A stretch of 23,084 nt of DNA, from the IMG/VR virus record IMGVR_UViG_3300050821_002534, positions 1 to 23,084 of that record. One strand, given 5' to 3'. The number at the start of each line of letters is the position of its first letter. Position 1 is the stretch's first letter. The notes under the pieces were generated by a model. That model ran no database searches. It was not told the DNA's origin and was given only the letters and a program-made list of their open reading frames with translations. The DNA is from a virus. Below, piece after piece: positions 1-7,191 of the stretch. Both the position numbers and the translations under genes were made by a program.

Positions 1-1189
1 GGATTTCCAACTTAACGCCAACCATTGCGAAGGCGTCCGGGTGGAGAACAAGTCCCTGTGCAGAAGACTTGAGTTGAGGGGCTGTGGTGCCGGGGAAGAG
101 GGTCATCACCGCACCCACGACTGGCAGGTTGTCGACGTTCTGATACTGAGAACCTGGGCCGTAGATGGTCGGGCTGAAGCTGATTACGTCAACGCCACCG
201 CCCACCGCAACGAGGGGCTGTAGGACAACGAATTGCTTCAACACCGTGGTGAGGACTTCACGGGTCATCGGGTTGACTTGGTTCACAGCAGCGATGTTGA
301 ACACGTCGCCGATGTTAAGCGTCTCACCAGCCGTCAGGTTGACGGTGATGGTGTTGGAGCCTGAGGTGGGGGCAACCGCAACCGTGAACAACCCGGCTGT
401 GCCCGCTGTTCCAGCAACGTGACGATGCAAAGACATTGACTCATACCAGTCGAAGCCATTCAACTTCCCAATCGACCCTTGCTTATATTGCCGCGAGATG
501 TCGCTGGAGGGGTTGAACAACGTCTGCAATGCCGGTACGAGGGCCGTGTTGACCGCCGGGGGAACCAAGACACCTTTTTCACCTGACGGGGGGCACGCCA
601 ACTCAATGAGTCGCTGACGGGCTTGCATGAAGGTGGTGGTGGTGTTGGGGTCCACACCCAGCACACCAACGATGTTGTTGGCGTTCTGGTATGCGAAAAG
701 GGCAGCGTCAGAGTCAATCTGCTGGGCAATCTGAGCAACCGCAGGCTCGATGTATTGCTTAGAGATTTCTTCCTTCGACCGCTCCATTTCGAGGGCCTTT
801 TCAATCGAATCCCACTCGAAGTCAACTCCCTTGATGAGGTTGCAATTAACAGTCACCGCGATTCGGTTAATCGGCTGAGGAGTATATCCGAGGCCGTTCC
901 GAATCAGGAACCGTTGGGGCAACTTGACCTGCACCGTAGCGCCAACAGGGAACTCCTTGTCGAATTCCTTGTTGTACTCGGTGTTGAAAAACTGCGCCAC
1001 TTCCAACTTGTTGATGAGCAAGCGGAGGGCTTCCATGCTGACCCAGTTCGTGAAAACAAACTGGTTTGCGGCAACCAAGTATCCCGATTCTGGGATAAAG
1101 TGCCGCGCCACACAATAGAGTACCAGGGTCACCAGGAAGGTGATGGCCTGATTCACGATTGTATGAAGGGTTGAGAGTTTCAGCTTCAT
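1..1189 (-). CDS. Major capsid (coat) protein, P22 gp5-like, 3' end cut by window edge
   Basis: Forms the icosahedral shell. I translated this by hand: 396 codons are open from the ATG at 1189 to the left edge without a stop; P22 coat is about 430 residues, so little is missing. P22-coat features are visible: an early TPQPINRIAVTV segment, a KGVDFEWDSIEKALEMERS helix region, AQQIDSDAALFAYQN, and late in the chain the GDVFNIAAVNQVNPMTRE stretch typical of the family. AAAGGA lies 4 nt upstream of the ATG. It follows the scaffold and portal genes in the order known from P22. Oddly, residues about 11-31 form a hydrophobic, membrane-like segment before the expected coat N-terminus (near NQFVFTNW, residues 42-49). 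A downstream TTG (codon 38) could be the true start but has no clear ribosome site. Confidence 0.92.
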   Translation of the reverse strand, partial: MKLKLSTLHTIVNQAITFLVTLVLYCVARHFIPESGYLVAANQFVFTNWVSMEALRLLINKLEVAQFFNTEYNKEFDKEFPVGATVQVKLPQRFLIRNGLGYTPQPINRIAVTVNCNLIKGVDFEWDSIEKALEMERSKEEISKQYIEPAVAQIAQQIDSDAALFAYQNANNIVGVLGVDPNTTTTFMQARQRLIELACPPSGEKGVLVPPAVNTALVPALQTLFNPSSDISRQYKQGSIGKLNGFDWYESMSLHRHVAGTAGTAGLFTVAVAPTSGSNTITVNLTAGETLNIGDVFNIAAVNQVNPMTREVLTTVLKQFVVLQPLVAVGGGVDVISFSPTIYGPGSQYQNVDNLPVVGAVMTLFPGTTAPQLKSSAQGLVLHPDAFAMVGVKLEI

Positions 1190-1197
1190 ATCGTCCT

Positions 1198-2208
1198 TTA
1201 TTTTCTGGCCGCGATTTCTTTCTTATCAACGACCCGTTTATAGGCGCGGAAATCTCCGCCACCCACCAGGGAGTCTTCTTCATTCCCTGAGGATGCACCT
1301 CGCCCGCCGACTTCTTTCGCCGGAGGAGGGGCCTTGGTTACTTTGGGGGGAGCAGTCACCACAGTGATATCAGACTTCGCTGGGGTGGTGACTTGGGAGA
1401 GCTTGTCCTCTAGGCGTGTGAGTTCACGGGCCTGCTGAAACGGCGACATGGCATTGAATTTGTCCAGCTCATCTCGATGACTCCCGAAATGATAGGCAAT
1501 ATCCATCCCATGTTCGTTCGAGGGGTCCATGATCCACGTAGCCAACACTGAGCCTTGAGGGATTTTCAGCGTCGGGTCAAGGGCCTTGGCGTCGAAGTCC
1601 GAATACTTCTTACGTGCTTCGTCCGCCCGTGACCGTAGAGCCTGCTGCGATTCCTGTTCAAGTTTCTGTTTCTCAGTGGTGAGTTGTTCTTTAGCTGAAT
1701 GCTCCTTAAATGCCGCGCGGTCCTTCTCGGCACGCCATTCGAGCAAATCATCCTCGTATTCTTCCCAAGTCTGATACTTTGGTGAGCCATCGGCCTTTTT
1801 ATCACTGGACTTGGGGCGGGACTTCTCGCTTACCTTGTCCTTAGCTTCCGCCTTCACCGCTTCGTTATCAGCCGCAACGGGCTTATCACCCTTTGCAATC
1901 TTCGCCTCTAACTCCGCGATGCGTGTACGAAGGTCCTTGTAGCTCATCTGAGTAGGCTTCTTAACCTTACCCTGTTGCTCCTCTGTCTTGGTGACCGTCC
2001 CCGATTCGGTCTCTTCAGGAGAATCAGCCGCAACAACTTCGGCTTCCTCAACCTCGGGTTTAGACTTAATCTCTTCCTTCTCCGCAACCTTCGCGGATTT
2101 CTCTTCCACTACATCCTCCCTCACAGGCTCAACGCCAGTCATTCGCCAGCTATCGCGCTCTTGTGAGGTCATGTTCTCTAACGCAACTGTTTCGTTAGTG
2201 GGTTCCAT
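1198..2208 (-). CDS. Capsid scaffolding protein (P22 gp8 position)
   Basis: Probable internal scaffold that guides coat assembly into a procapsid and leaves before or during DNA packaging. The 336-residue product is highly charged and low in complexity. Residues about 30-90 are Glu/Lys-rich, then a coiled-coil stretch begins near RTRIAELEAKIAKGD, with another helical segment around 165-200. The C-terminus is strongly basic (YKRVVDKKEIAARK), as expected for the coat-binding end of P22-type scaffolds. Length is near P22 gp8 (303 aa). TAGGAG sits 6-7 nt before the ATG. It lies between portal and coat, exactly where P22 has its scaffold. Assignment rests on composition, size and position, not on a conserved catalytic motif. 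Confidence 0.8.
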   Translation of the reverse strand: MEPTNETVALENMTSQERDSWRMTGVEPVREDVVEEKSAKVAEKEEIKSKPEVEEAEVVAADSPEETESGTVTKTEEQQGKVKKPTQMSYKDLRTRIAELEAKIAKGDKPVAADNEAVKAEAKDKVSEKSRPKSSDKKADGSPKYQTWEEYEDDLLEWRAEKDRAAFKEHSAKEQLTTEKQKLEQESQQALRSRADEARKKYSDFDAKALDPTLKIPQGSVLATWIMDPSNEHGMDIAYHFGSHRDELDKFNAMSPFQQARELTRLEDKLSQVTTPAKSDITVVTAPPKVTKAPPPAKEVGGRGASSGNEEDSLVGGGDFRAYKRVVDKKEIAARK

Positions 2209-2217
2209 TTAATGCTC

Positions 2218-4404
2218 CTATTTCGCCTCGCTACTTTCCGAAGCGGAATCTTGTGCCATCTGGGCTTGATGGGCTTGGTCACTGGCCTGCGATTGGGAAG
2301 CATTCGCGGCCTGCTGACTCGCTAATTCCTTCGCCTGACCGTGTTGCATGGTGGATAGCGCGGCCTCGTGCGCTTGGTCGAACAACTGACTCACTACCTC
2401 GTGATACATTTGCATACGCTCGCTGGAAACCTGGGCCTTGGTGCTAATCTCAGCGATGAGAATCTTGACCTCGTTGTCCATCTTCGCCTTTTGCAAAGCG
2501 AATTGGTTGTCAACAATCTTCCCAAGCTTCTCTTGATACAACTTCTGATTTTCCCCAACCATCAACTGGAGTTGTTGCTGAGTTTGTTGGAGTGATGCCT
2601 GCAACTGTTGGGTCTGTTGCGCCCCACCGTTGTCGGGGTTCAGGATTTGGAAGATTTGGTCACCAACTGGGCCGAGGTTCTTGAGTCTGACGCTGAGGGC
2701 GAAGATTTGCTGTTTAATGCCTGGGTCAATGGGGAGTTCAGCAAGGTTCGGTAAAAGGAGATCAACGAAATTGTCTGCTTGATCCCGTTCAGACTGATAC
2801 GATGGACCTGTGGATATGGTAACCTCATGCTCCCCCTCATCCATATTGAAAGTTACTTCCTGCCCGTTCTCATCCGTAAACTTTTGGTTAATCTTAACGG
2901 TCTGATGCGTATCATCAGCCTTTCTAACTCCCACTTCTCTAGCACCGTCGTATATATGGGGAATGAGGTCGTTGATGATTCGACCTGAATACTCAATTCC
3001 CATATCATAGGCGTCGATGAAGTGGAAGGAGCCTTTGTCCTCGCTTTGGTTGATTTCCTTGAGTGCGACGCCGGATTTGTCATTGAGCCTCTGGACGTTT
3101 GTGGGGAGTCCGCTAAGGCCCATTGCGGACCTGATTGCTTGGCGGGTCGCTTCGGCACCAATTTCGAGGGCCTGAATCGGGGGTTCGAACTGTGGACGTG
3201 TCGGGAGGGGAAGAACATTCTGCCCCCCGGCATCTGTCGTGGGGTCAACCTGTAGATAAGCTCGTGGAACAGTGTTCGCTGTCTGCCACTCCTCTTTGTG
3301 CGACTCAAACTGGCCTACATACCCAACAAAAGGAGCCTTGGGGGTCATGCCAATTAACTCGGCTTCGCATGTCCTGTAATAGTTGTATAGCTGCTGGGGG
3401 TCGCGGGCCAACCGAATGAGGGATTGGAACATCCGCTTCGGGCCTGTCGATTCGTTGAGGTATAATTCCTTCCCAAACAGCGGGACAATTGGAATGTACT
3501 TCCCTGCCCATTCATGACGCTCCAGAATCTCAATCCCATTGGTGATGTACTGCATAATGGTTCGTTCTTCCACTACACGGGTACCCTGAATGGTGTGTTC
3601 CCCAACCGGCAACTCATCATCAAACATGGCTTGAGGGCCATTGGGGGTGTCAACCATGTGGAGGTCGCGCTTCCGTGTCTCGACACGCCAGTACTCAGCC
3701 ACCTGAATGCTATTTTCCTTGATCCACTGTGGCGCAAGAGACTGTTGTTCGTCGTTGAAGTCGTGGGTGTCCGCGTCGGGCCAACGCTTCTTGAATTCCT
3801 TCCTCGGAACTTGATCAAGCAAGTAACAATACTTGGCGTCTGAACAATCTATTTCTTTACAATCTGGATCAAAATAAACTGCATCAGGGTTAGGTATTCG
3901 CTTGATGCGGATTTCCTGATCAAAGCCCTTCTCGGAGCAATAGCAGGTAACAATCTTCCAATAGCCGTACGACCGCTGACAAAGGGACTCGAAGGCCGTC
4001 GCATACGCGGTCTGTGCATTCGATTTGTACTCAATCTCCCGAATCAGGTTCCCACGCAACTCGGCGGTCTTATCATTCGCCCCACTGCCCCTTGGCACTA
4101 CCCGAATGGCCCGCTTGTTCTGCCGGACATCGTTAATCAGTTGGTTGATGTATTGGCCGAGTTCATCAAACGAGAGGCAAGGTCGAGAGGCATCCTGTCT
4201 CTTCTTCTTTTCCTTCTCAGGCCACCCATTACCAGACACATACTCCATATCCGTCTGGGCTTCCTGTCTAATCCATTGCCACTGGTCCTCACAATAGGCA
4301 AACCTATCGCGGACCTCAATCAGAATCTCTTCATCCTCAGCTGTGCCCCTGAAGTTGGTGGTGGACTTGGCAGCGCCGAATGTCAATCCTCGTGAGTCAC
4401 TCAT
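2218..4404 (-). CDS. Portal protein, P22 gp1-like
   Basis: Dodecameric ring at one capsid vertex through which the terminase pumps DNA and to which the tail attaches. The 728 residues closely match P22 gp1 in length (725). The N-terminal half has a P22-portal look: RQDASRPCLSFDELGQYINQ, then NDVRQNKRAIRVVPRG, then the RGNLIREIEYKSNAQTAYA segment and IPNPDAVYFDPDCKEIDCSDA. The C-terminal third is Gln-rich and helical, like the portal barrel. The ATG overlaps the stop of the preceding small gene in an ATGA, and no strong ribosome site is seen, so translation is probably coupled. It directly precedes the scaffold gene. Confidence 0.95.
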   Translation of the reverse strand: MSDSRGLTFGAAKSTTNFRGTAEDEEILIEVRDRFAYCEDQWQWIRQEAQTDMEYVSGNGWPEKEKKKRQDASRPCLSFDELGQYINQLINDVRQNKRAIRVVPRGSGANDKTAELRGNLIREIEYKSNAQTAYATAFESLCQRSYGYWKIVTCYCSEKGFDQEIRIKRIPNPDAVYFDPDCKEIDCSDAKYCYLLDQVPRKEFKKRWPDADTHDFNDEQQSLAPQWIKENSIQVAEYWRVETRKRDLHMVDTPNGPQAMFDDELPVGEHTIQGTRVVEERTIMQYITNGIEILERHEWAGKYIPIVPLFGKELYLNESTGPKRMFQSLIRLARDPQQLYNYYRTCEAELIGMTPKAPFVGYVGQFESHKEEWQTANTVPRAYLQVDPTTDAGGQNVLPLPTRPQFEPPIQALEIGAEATRQAIRSAMGLSGLPTNVQRLNDKSGVALKEINQSEDKGSFHFIDAYDMGIEYSGRIINDLIPHIYDGAREVGVRKADDTHQTVKINQKFTDENGQEVTFNMDEGEHEVTISTGPSYQSERDQADNFVDLLLPNLAELPIDPGIKQQIFALSVRLKNLGPVGDQIFQILNPDNGGAQQTQQLQASLQQTQQQLQLMVGENQKLYQEKLGKIVDNQFALQKAKMDNEVKILIAEISTKAQVSSERMQMYHEVVSQLFDQAHEAALSTMQHGQAKELASQQAANASQSQASDQAHQAQMAQDSASESSEAK

Positions 4405-4643
4405 TGTATGGCAGGACCATTAGGATACTTGGGGGCTTGACCCAGACCAGCCGCAACGCCAGCCTCAAAACCACGTTGGAAACCAACCCGCTGACCAGCC
4501 TCGTAAGCCTCTTTGCGAAGTTTGGTAATCTCATTCAACGCCTCACGCACACCAGCAGGCAAATTAGCTGGTGTCACCGTTCGATGACTTTCTGGAATGT
4601 CGTCGCTCACTGACTTATTGGGCTGAATGTTTGGCTCGTTCAT
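4401..4643 (-). CDS. Small hypothetical protein before portal (80 aa)
   Basis: Unrecognised. A polar N-terminus (MNEPNIQPNKSVSDDIPESH) is followed by a probable amphipathic helix with REALNEITKLRKEAYEAG, then a Gly/Ala-rich segment FQRGFEAGVAAGLG. Its stop overlaps the portal start (ATGA) and its own start lies 29 nt inside the preceding gene, so it belongs to the same translationally coupled head operon. No metal-binding or catalytic motif is visible. A role in head assembly is inferred only from position. Confidence 0.75.
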   Translation of the reverse strand: MNEPNIQPNKSVSDDIPESHRTVTPANLPAGVREALNEITKLRKEAYEAGQRVGFQRGFEAGVAAGLGQAPKYPNGPAIQ

Positions 4644-4818
4644 AGCTCACAAATTCCTGAAGCTGCCTAATCAACTCGTATGCCGCAATCGTACGGTTCT
4701 CGCGCATGGCCTTGGAGATATCAGTGAGTCGCGTCTCAAGAGCCTGGAGGATGTCAGGCTGAACGCGCTGTTGCGACCCCTTGGCCATCGCTTCCTCAAA
4801 CTGCTGCTGCCTAGTCAT
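4615..4818 (-). CDS. Small hypothetical helical protein (67 aa)
   Basis: Unrecognised. Starting at MTRQQQFEEAM, it is almost all predicted helix (ILQALETRLTDISKAMRENRT, then AAYELIRQLQEFVSYER). I chose the ATG at 4818 because it has a purine-rich GGAAGGGG stretch just upstream and overlaps the previous stop by only 8 nt. An upstream in-frame start at 4854 would add 12 Arg/Gly-rich residues and overlap the neighbour by more than 40 nt. It lies in the coupled head operon. Confidence 0.7.
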   Translation of the reverse strand: MTRQQQFEEAMAKGSQQRVQPDILQALETRLTDISKAMRENRTIAAYELIRQLQEFVSYERAKHSAQ

Positions 4819-5047
4819 GCTGCCCCTTCCGCCACATGCTCGTCTTGCGACCATTGTTGTAGGCTTCGGTCTGGAAACCCTTCATACGCTTCTTGCCCAT
4901 ATCCTTATCATGTTTGGCCTGCATGGCCTTACCCTTGGCGGTTTCCTTGTTACCCTTCATCGCGCCAATCGCATTCATCGTTCCGTAGACCGCATTCGGG
5001 TTATTTGGATATTGCTTCTTTAGTTTGGCTTCAAGAAACTTTGGCAT
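4811..5047 (-). CDS. Small basic hypothetical protein (78 aa)
   Basis: Unrecognised but protein-like. It starts MPKFLEAKLKKQYPNNPN, continues through a VYGTMNAIGAMKGNKETAKG segment, and is strongly basic (many Lys, with KHDKDMGKKRMKGF). Small Lys-rich proteins of this style are common in phage head operons, but I cannot assign a role. The ATG at 5047 overlaps the previous stop in TGATG; a GTG one codon upstream (5050) is also possible. Confidence 0.72.
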   Translation of the reverse strand: MPKFLEAKLKKQYPNNPNAVYGTMNAIGAMKGNKETAKGKAMQAKHDKDMGKKRMKGFQTEAYNNGRKTSMWRKGQHD

Positions 5048-5379
5048 CACTGCACCTTCGGCTTGGGAGTCACATCAAATGTTTCGGCGTTAATCTCATA
5101 CTTCGCGGGGTCGAGGCCCGAGTTGGTGAGGGCATTCTTGAGGTCAGACTGAAACTTCTCCTGCTGACCCTTGAGTTGCGCCTGTGCCGCGAGGTATTGT
5201 GATTCAAGGTCCTTCATGTGGAGGGCGGTGCGGTAGATTTCATTCTGATCCTTCACCAAGTTGAGGTGGGTTTCAGCGCCAAGAACAGGGGCCTTCACAG
5301 GAACCTTATCCTCACCAAACGCAGCAACCACCAAGATGGCCGACAGGATCACGAGTAGTGCTATTTGCCATTTTCGCAT
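5047..5379 (-). CDS. Membrane-anchored or secreted coiled-coil protein (110 aa)
   Basis: Unrecognised. From the ATG at 5379, MRKWQ is followed by a hydrophobic stretch (residues about 6-22, ALLVILSAILVVAAFG), so it has a signal peptide or single N-terminal membrane anchor. The rest (about 45-90) is a predicted coiled coil rich in Gln, Leu, Lys and Asp (LESQYLAAQAQLKGQQEKFQ). This layout is seen in phage spanin i-components and in unrelated membrane proteins; that is only a possibility because no partner lipoprotein is visible nearby. A longer ORF from 5427 overlaps the previous gene and adds a non-membrane leader, so I prefer 5379. Confidence 0.72.
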   Translation of the reverse strand: MRKWQIALLVILSAILVVAAFGEDKVPVKAPVLGAETHLNLVKDQNEIYRTALHMKDLESQYLAAQAQLKGQQEKFQSDLKNALTNSGLDPAKYEINAETFDVTPKPKVQ

Positions 5380-5380
5380 G

Positions 5381-5719
5381 TTACTTATCCGAGTCCTTTG
5401 CATTAGGATTTGCCGAGGCATTGGCATCCTCAGGACCTTCAGGGGCGTTCTTCTTCCCCGTCAACTGAGTGAACCCGAGGTGCTTGCCGATGTGGTTCAT
5501 CAAGCCCTTTTGCTCGCCCTCGCCAAAAATGTAATGCTCGTTGTCATGCTGGGGGTCAACAAAGTGATGCGTGGCCTTCACCGAGTTACCCTGCTTTGAG
5601 AGGGTCATCTGCTTGAACACAGGCTTCCCAGGAGCGGGGTTGTTACGATTAATCTCGCCACCAATCGCACCATAACCCTGGGTTGCGGGGGTTTTCTTCT
5701 CTAACTTTCCGAGTGCCAT
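5381..5719 (-). CDS. Hypothetical protein (112 aa)
   Basis: Unrecognised. It has an excellent ribosome site (AAGGAG, 6 nt from the ATG). The middle part holds VKATHHFVDPQHDNEHYIFGEG with several His residues, and the C-terminal 25 residues are low-complexity Asn/Ala/Pro/Asp (NASANPNAKDSDK). The tail is probably disordered. Its stop lies one base before the next gene's ATG. No function is proposed; a structural or head-decoration role is possible from position only. Confidence 0.72.
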   Translation of the reverse strand: MALGKLEKKTPATQGYGAIGGEINRNNPAPGKPVFKQMTLSKQGNSVKATHHFVDPQHDNEHYIFGEGEQKGLMNHIGKHLGFTQLTGKKNAPEGPEDANASANPNAKDSDK

Positions 5720-5728
5720 ACGATCTCC

Positions 5729-6331
5729 TTACGAATATGAATCTGCTTGACTACTGTGCTGTCCGCTCAAAATCTTGCCTGCGAAGCCATTGGGGCCACG
5801 GTAGATGCCAATGATTCCACCAGGTTCAACATCGAGGGCGTCGATGTCATTGTGGAGGATATGCCCCACCTCGTGATCATTTGAGGCATGTTGGACAATT
5901 AGCGAAGGCCCTTGTTTCGACAGGATATCCCCAAGCACATTCTTATACCTTGACCTAAACCACGCCAACGACTCACCACCCGGCACCGGCTCATCAGGAC
6001 TGTCTGCATATTCGCTAAGGCGTTGCTTGTTCGCGGGTGACTTCTCCTGCCCCGCCAACTCACCGATGTTCCAAGGTCGGAGGGCACAAAGCCTTTCAGC
6101 CATCAATCCCTTGTCACCCTTCAAAACAATATCCAAAGTCTCAGCCGCACGGCGAAGATCGCTCGAATAAGCTTGAGCAAAGTGAACACCTTGTAAAAAC
6201 TTTCTAGCTTCCTCCGCTTGTTGTCGACCAGTAGAATCAAGGTTAACATCCTTGAAGCCACGAAACTTGTTGCCAGCATTGAGGTCAGTTTGGCCATGAC
6301 GGATAATGTATAGAACCGGTTGAGGGGCCAT
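5729..6331 (-). CDS. Histidine phosphatase (phosphoglycerate-mutase-like fold)
   Basis: Hydrolyses a phosphate ester through a phosphohistidine intermediate; the substrate is unknown. The family core is complete: RHG at 11-13 with catalytic H12, a second Arg in SSDLRRAAET (60-61), acidic E91 in NIGELAGQ, and the second His, H148, in LIVQHAS. Its 200 residues are typical of the small members of the superfamily such as CobC/SixA-like or PhoE-like proteins. The ATG overlaps the previous stop (TAATG). It is unusual to meet this enzyme in the middle of a phage head operon. It could alter host metabolites or a signalling phosphate, but that is inference. Confidence 0.9.
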   Translation of the reverse strand: MAPQPVLYIIRHGQTDLNAGNKFRGFKDVNLDSTGRQQAEEARKFLQGVHFAQAYSSDLRRAAETLDIVLKGDKGLMAERLCALRPWNIGELAGQEKSPANKQRLSEYADSPDEPVPGGESLAWFRSRYKNVLGDILSKQGPSLIVQHASNDHEVGHILHNDIDALDVEPGGIIGIYRGPNGFAGKILSGQHSSQADSYS

Positions 6332-6582
6332 TAGTAGGGAGCACGAGTCTCAAAGAAGTCACAGCAGTATTGATTCGTGGGGGCTGGAATAGTATCCTTG
6401 CCCAACCACTTCACAAAGTCTTTCTGTTGGCACTTCTGACCTGCGACATAGTGGCATTTGTGGCAATTGCTTCCGCCGACCGGAACACGCATGCCGACTT
6501 GATGCGTCGGTGGATAGTTAGGCAAGTCATGCCTCGTCACCTTCGCCTCATAACCTTGGGTCTGGTAATCACGCTGCGCCAC
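6331..6582 (-). CDS. Cys-rich small protein, possible HiPIP-like or zinc-binding
   Basis: 83 residues with five Cys in the C-terminal half: C40-x2-C43, C51, and C73-C74. The pattern CxxC-x7-C-x21-C ending in Y-C-x2-F resembles high-potential iron-sulfur proteins, which bind one 4Fe-4S cluster through four Cys. A zinc-binding phage protein is the alternative. The start is a GTG at 6582, overlapping the preceding gene by 14 nt; the stop overlaps the phosphatase ATG. Small proteins with a GxNCxxCxY start to the Cys region occur in other phages, as far as I recall, without known function. Fe-S versus Zn cannot be settled by reading. Confidence 0.72.
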   Translation of the reverse strand: MAQRDYQTQGYEAKVTRHDLPNYPPTHQVGMRVPVGGSNCHKCHYVAGQKCQQKDFVKWLGKDTIPAPTNQYCCDFFETRAPY

Positions 6583-6871
6583 GAACCACCTTCACCCGGT
6601 CAGGTTTCGAAGGTAGGGACTTGGCGCGGACCTTGAAGGCGCTGCTGCTGATTTTGTCAGTCGGGATGCGCGTGGCCTTACGTCGCGGTTTCATCACCCC
6701 ACCCGTCTGCACATCCCCAACCTGCATCTTGTCTCCCCACGCTGGGGCTGGAAACGCTTGTATCCTTGCCATCTGTGCGCCTCGTGTTGGGTGGTCACCG
6801 TTGATGTCCGTGTGGGAGTCCATTGGGGTGCGATTCGGGGGCGTGTACCTTCGCTGCGTCCACTTAGGCAC
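6569..6871 (-). CDS. Hypothetical basic protein (100 aa)
   Basis: Unrecognised. The N-terminal third is rich in Arg, Thr, Pro and Asp (KWTQRRYTPPNR), the middle carries AFPAPAWGDKMQVGDV, and the C-terminus is strongly basic (KVRAKSLPSKPDRVKVVRG). The start is the GTG at 6871, which has GGAG about 5 nt upstream and overlaps the stop of the 43-residue gene before it. An internal ATG at 6823 has no ribosome site. No domain is recognised. Confidence 0.65.
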   Translation of the reverse strand: MPKWTQRRYTPPNRTPMDSHTDINGDHPTRGAQMARIQAFPAPAWGDKMQVGDVQTGGVMKPRRKATRIPTDKISSSAFKVRAKSLPSKPDRVKVVRGAA

Positions 6872-6995
6872 GCTTCTCCACCTTCACAACCTTACCGTTC
6901 TTGTCGAACTTGTAGACCGTGGACCTGAGCAACTTGGTTGTGTCGCTATCCTTCGCGATGGGCGGGTTGTGTTGCTGCCAGCGTTCGACATTCAT
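6864..6995 (-). CDS. Very small hypothetical protein (43 aa)
   Basis: A short gene below usual length cut-offs. It begins MNVERWQQHNPPIAKDSDT and ends in a charged beta-like segment (VYKFDKNGKVVKVEKRA). Support: its ATG overlaps the previous stop as ATGA, a purine-rich stretch (AAGGGGAAATGGGA) lies just upstream, and its stop overlaps the following GTG start. The amino-acid sequence looks natural rather than out-of-frame. Function unknown. Confidence 0.6.
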   Translation of the reverse strand: MNVERWQQHNPPIAKDSDTTKLLRSTVYKFDKNGKVVKVEKRA

Positions 6996-7135
6996 TCCCA
7001 TTTCCCCTTCGTTGCCACATACCGACCAAGCGCTAGCAATTCCCAGAAGTCCAGCTTACCGGGGAATAGGTCCTCATAGCGTTTGACCTGTTCAAGCTTC
7101 TTTAGCAAGGATTGCCGACCCTGTTCTAACTCCAC
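6992..7135 (-). CDS. Very small hypothetical protein (47 aa)
   Basis: A short helical protein beginning VELEQGRQSLLKKLEQV from a GTG at 7135, then DLFPGKLDFWELLALGRY. An in-frame TTG four codons upstream (7147) is an alternative; only a weak GGAAA is seen upstream of either. Its stop overlaps the next ATG (ATGA), which supports a real coupled gene. It is the first gene after the large terminase. Function unknown. The 56 nt between it and the terminase stop hold nothing I can name. Confidence 0.55.
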   Translation of the reverse strand: MELEQGRQSLLKKLEQVKRYEDLFPGKLDFWELLALGRYVATKGKWE

Positions 7136-7191
7136 AAACGTTTCCAATTCTTAAACATAGGTGTTTGCGCAGGTGCGGCAACGTCTTTTTC

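Noticed and set aside
4818-4854. Longer start of the 67-residue gene at 4854
   Set aside because: It would overlap the previous gene by more than 40 nt and adds an Arg/Gly leader with no better ribosome site.
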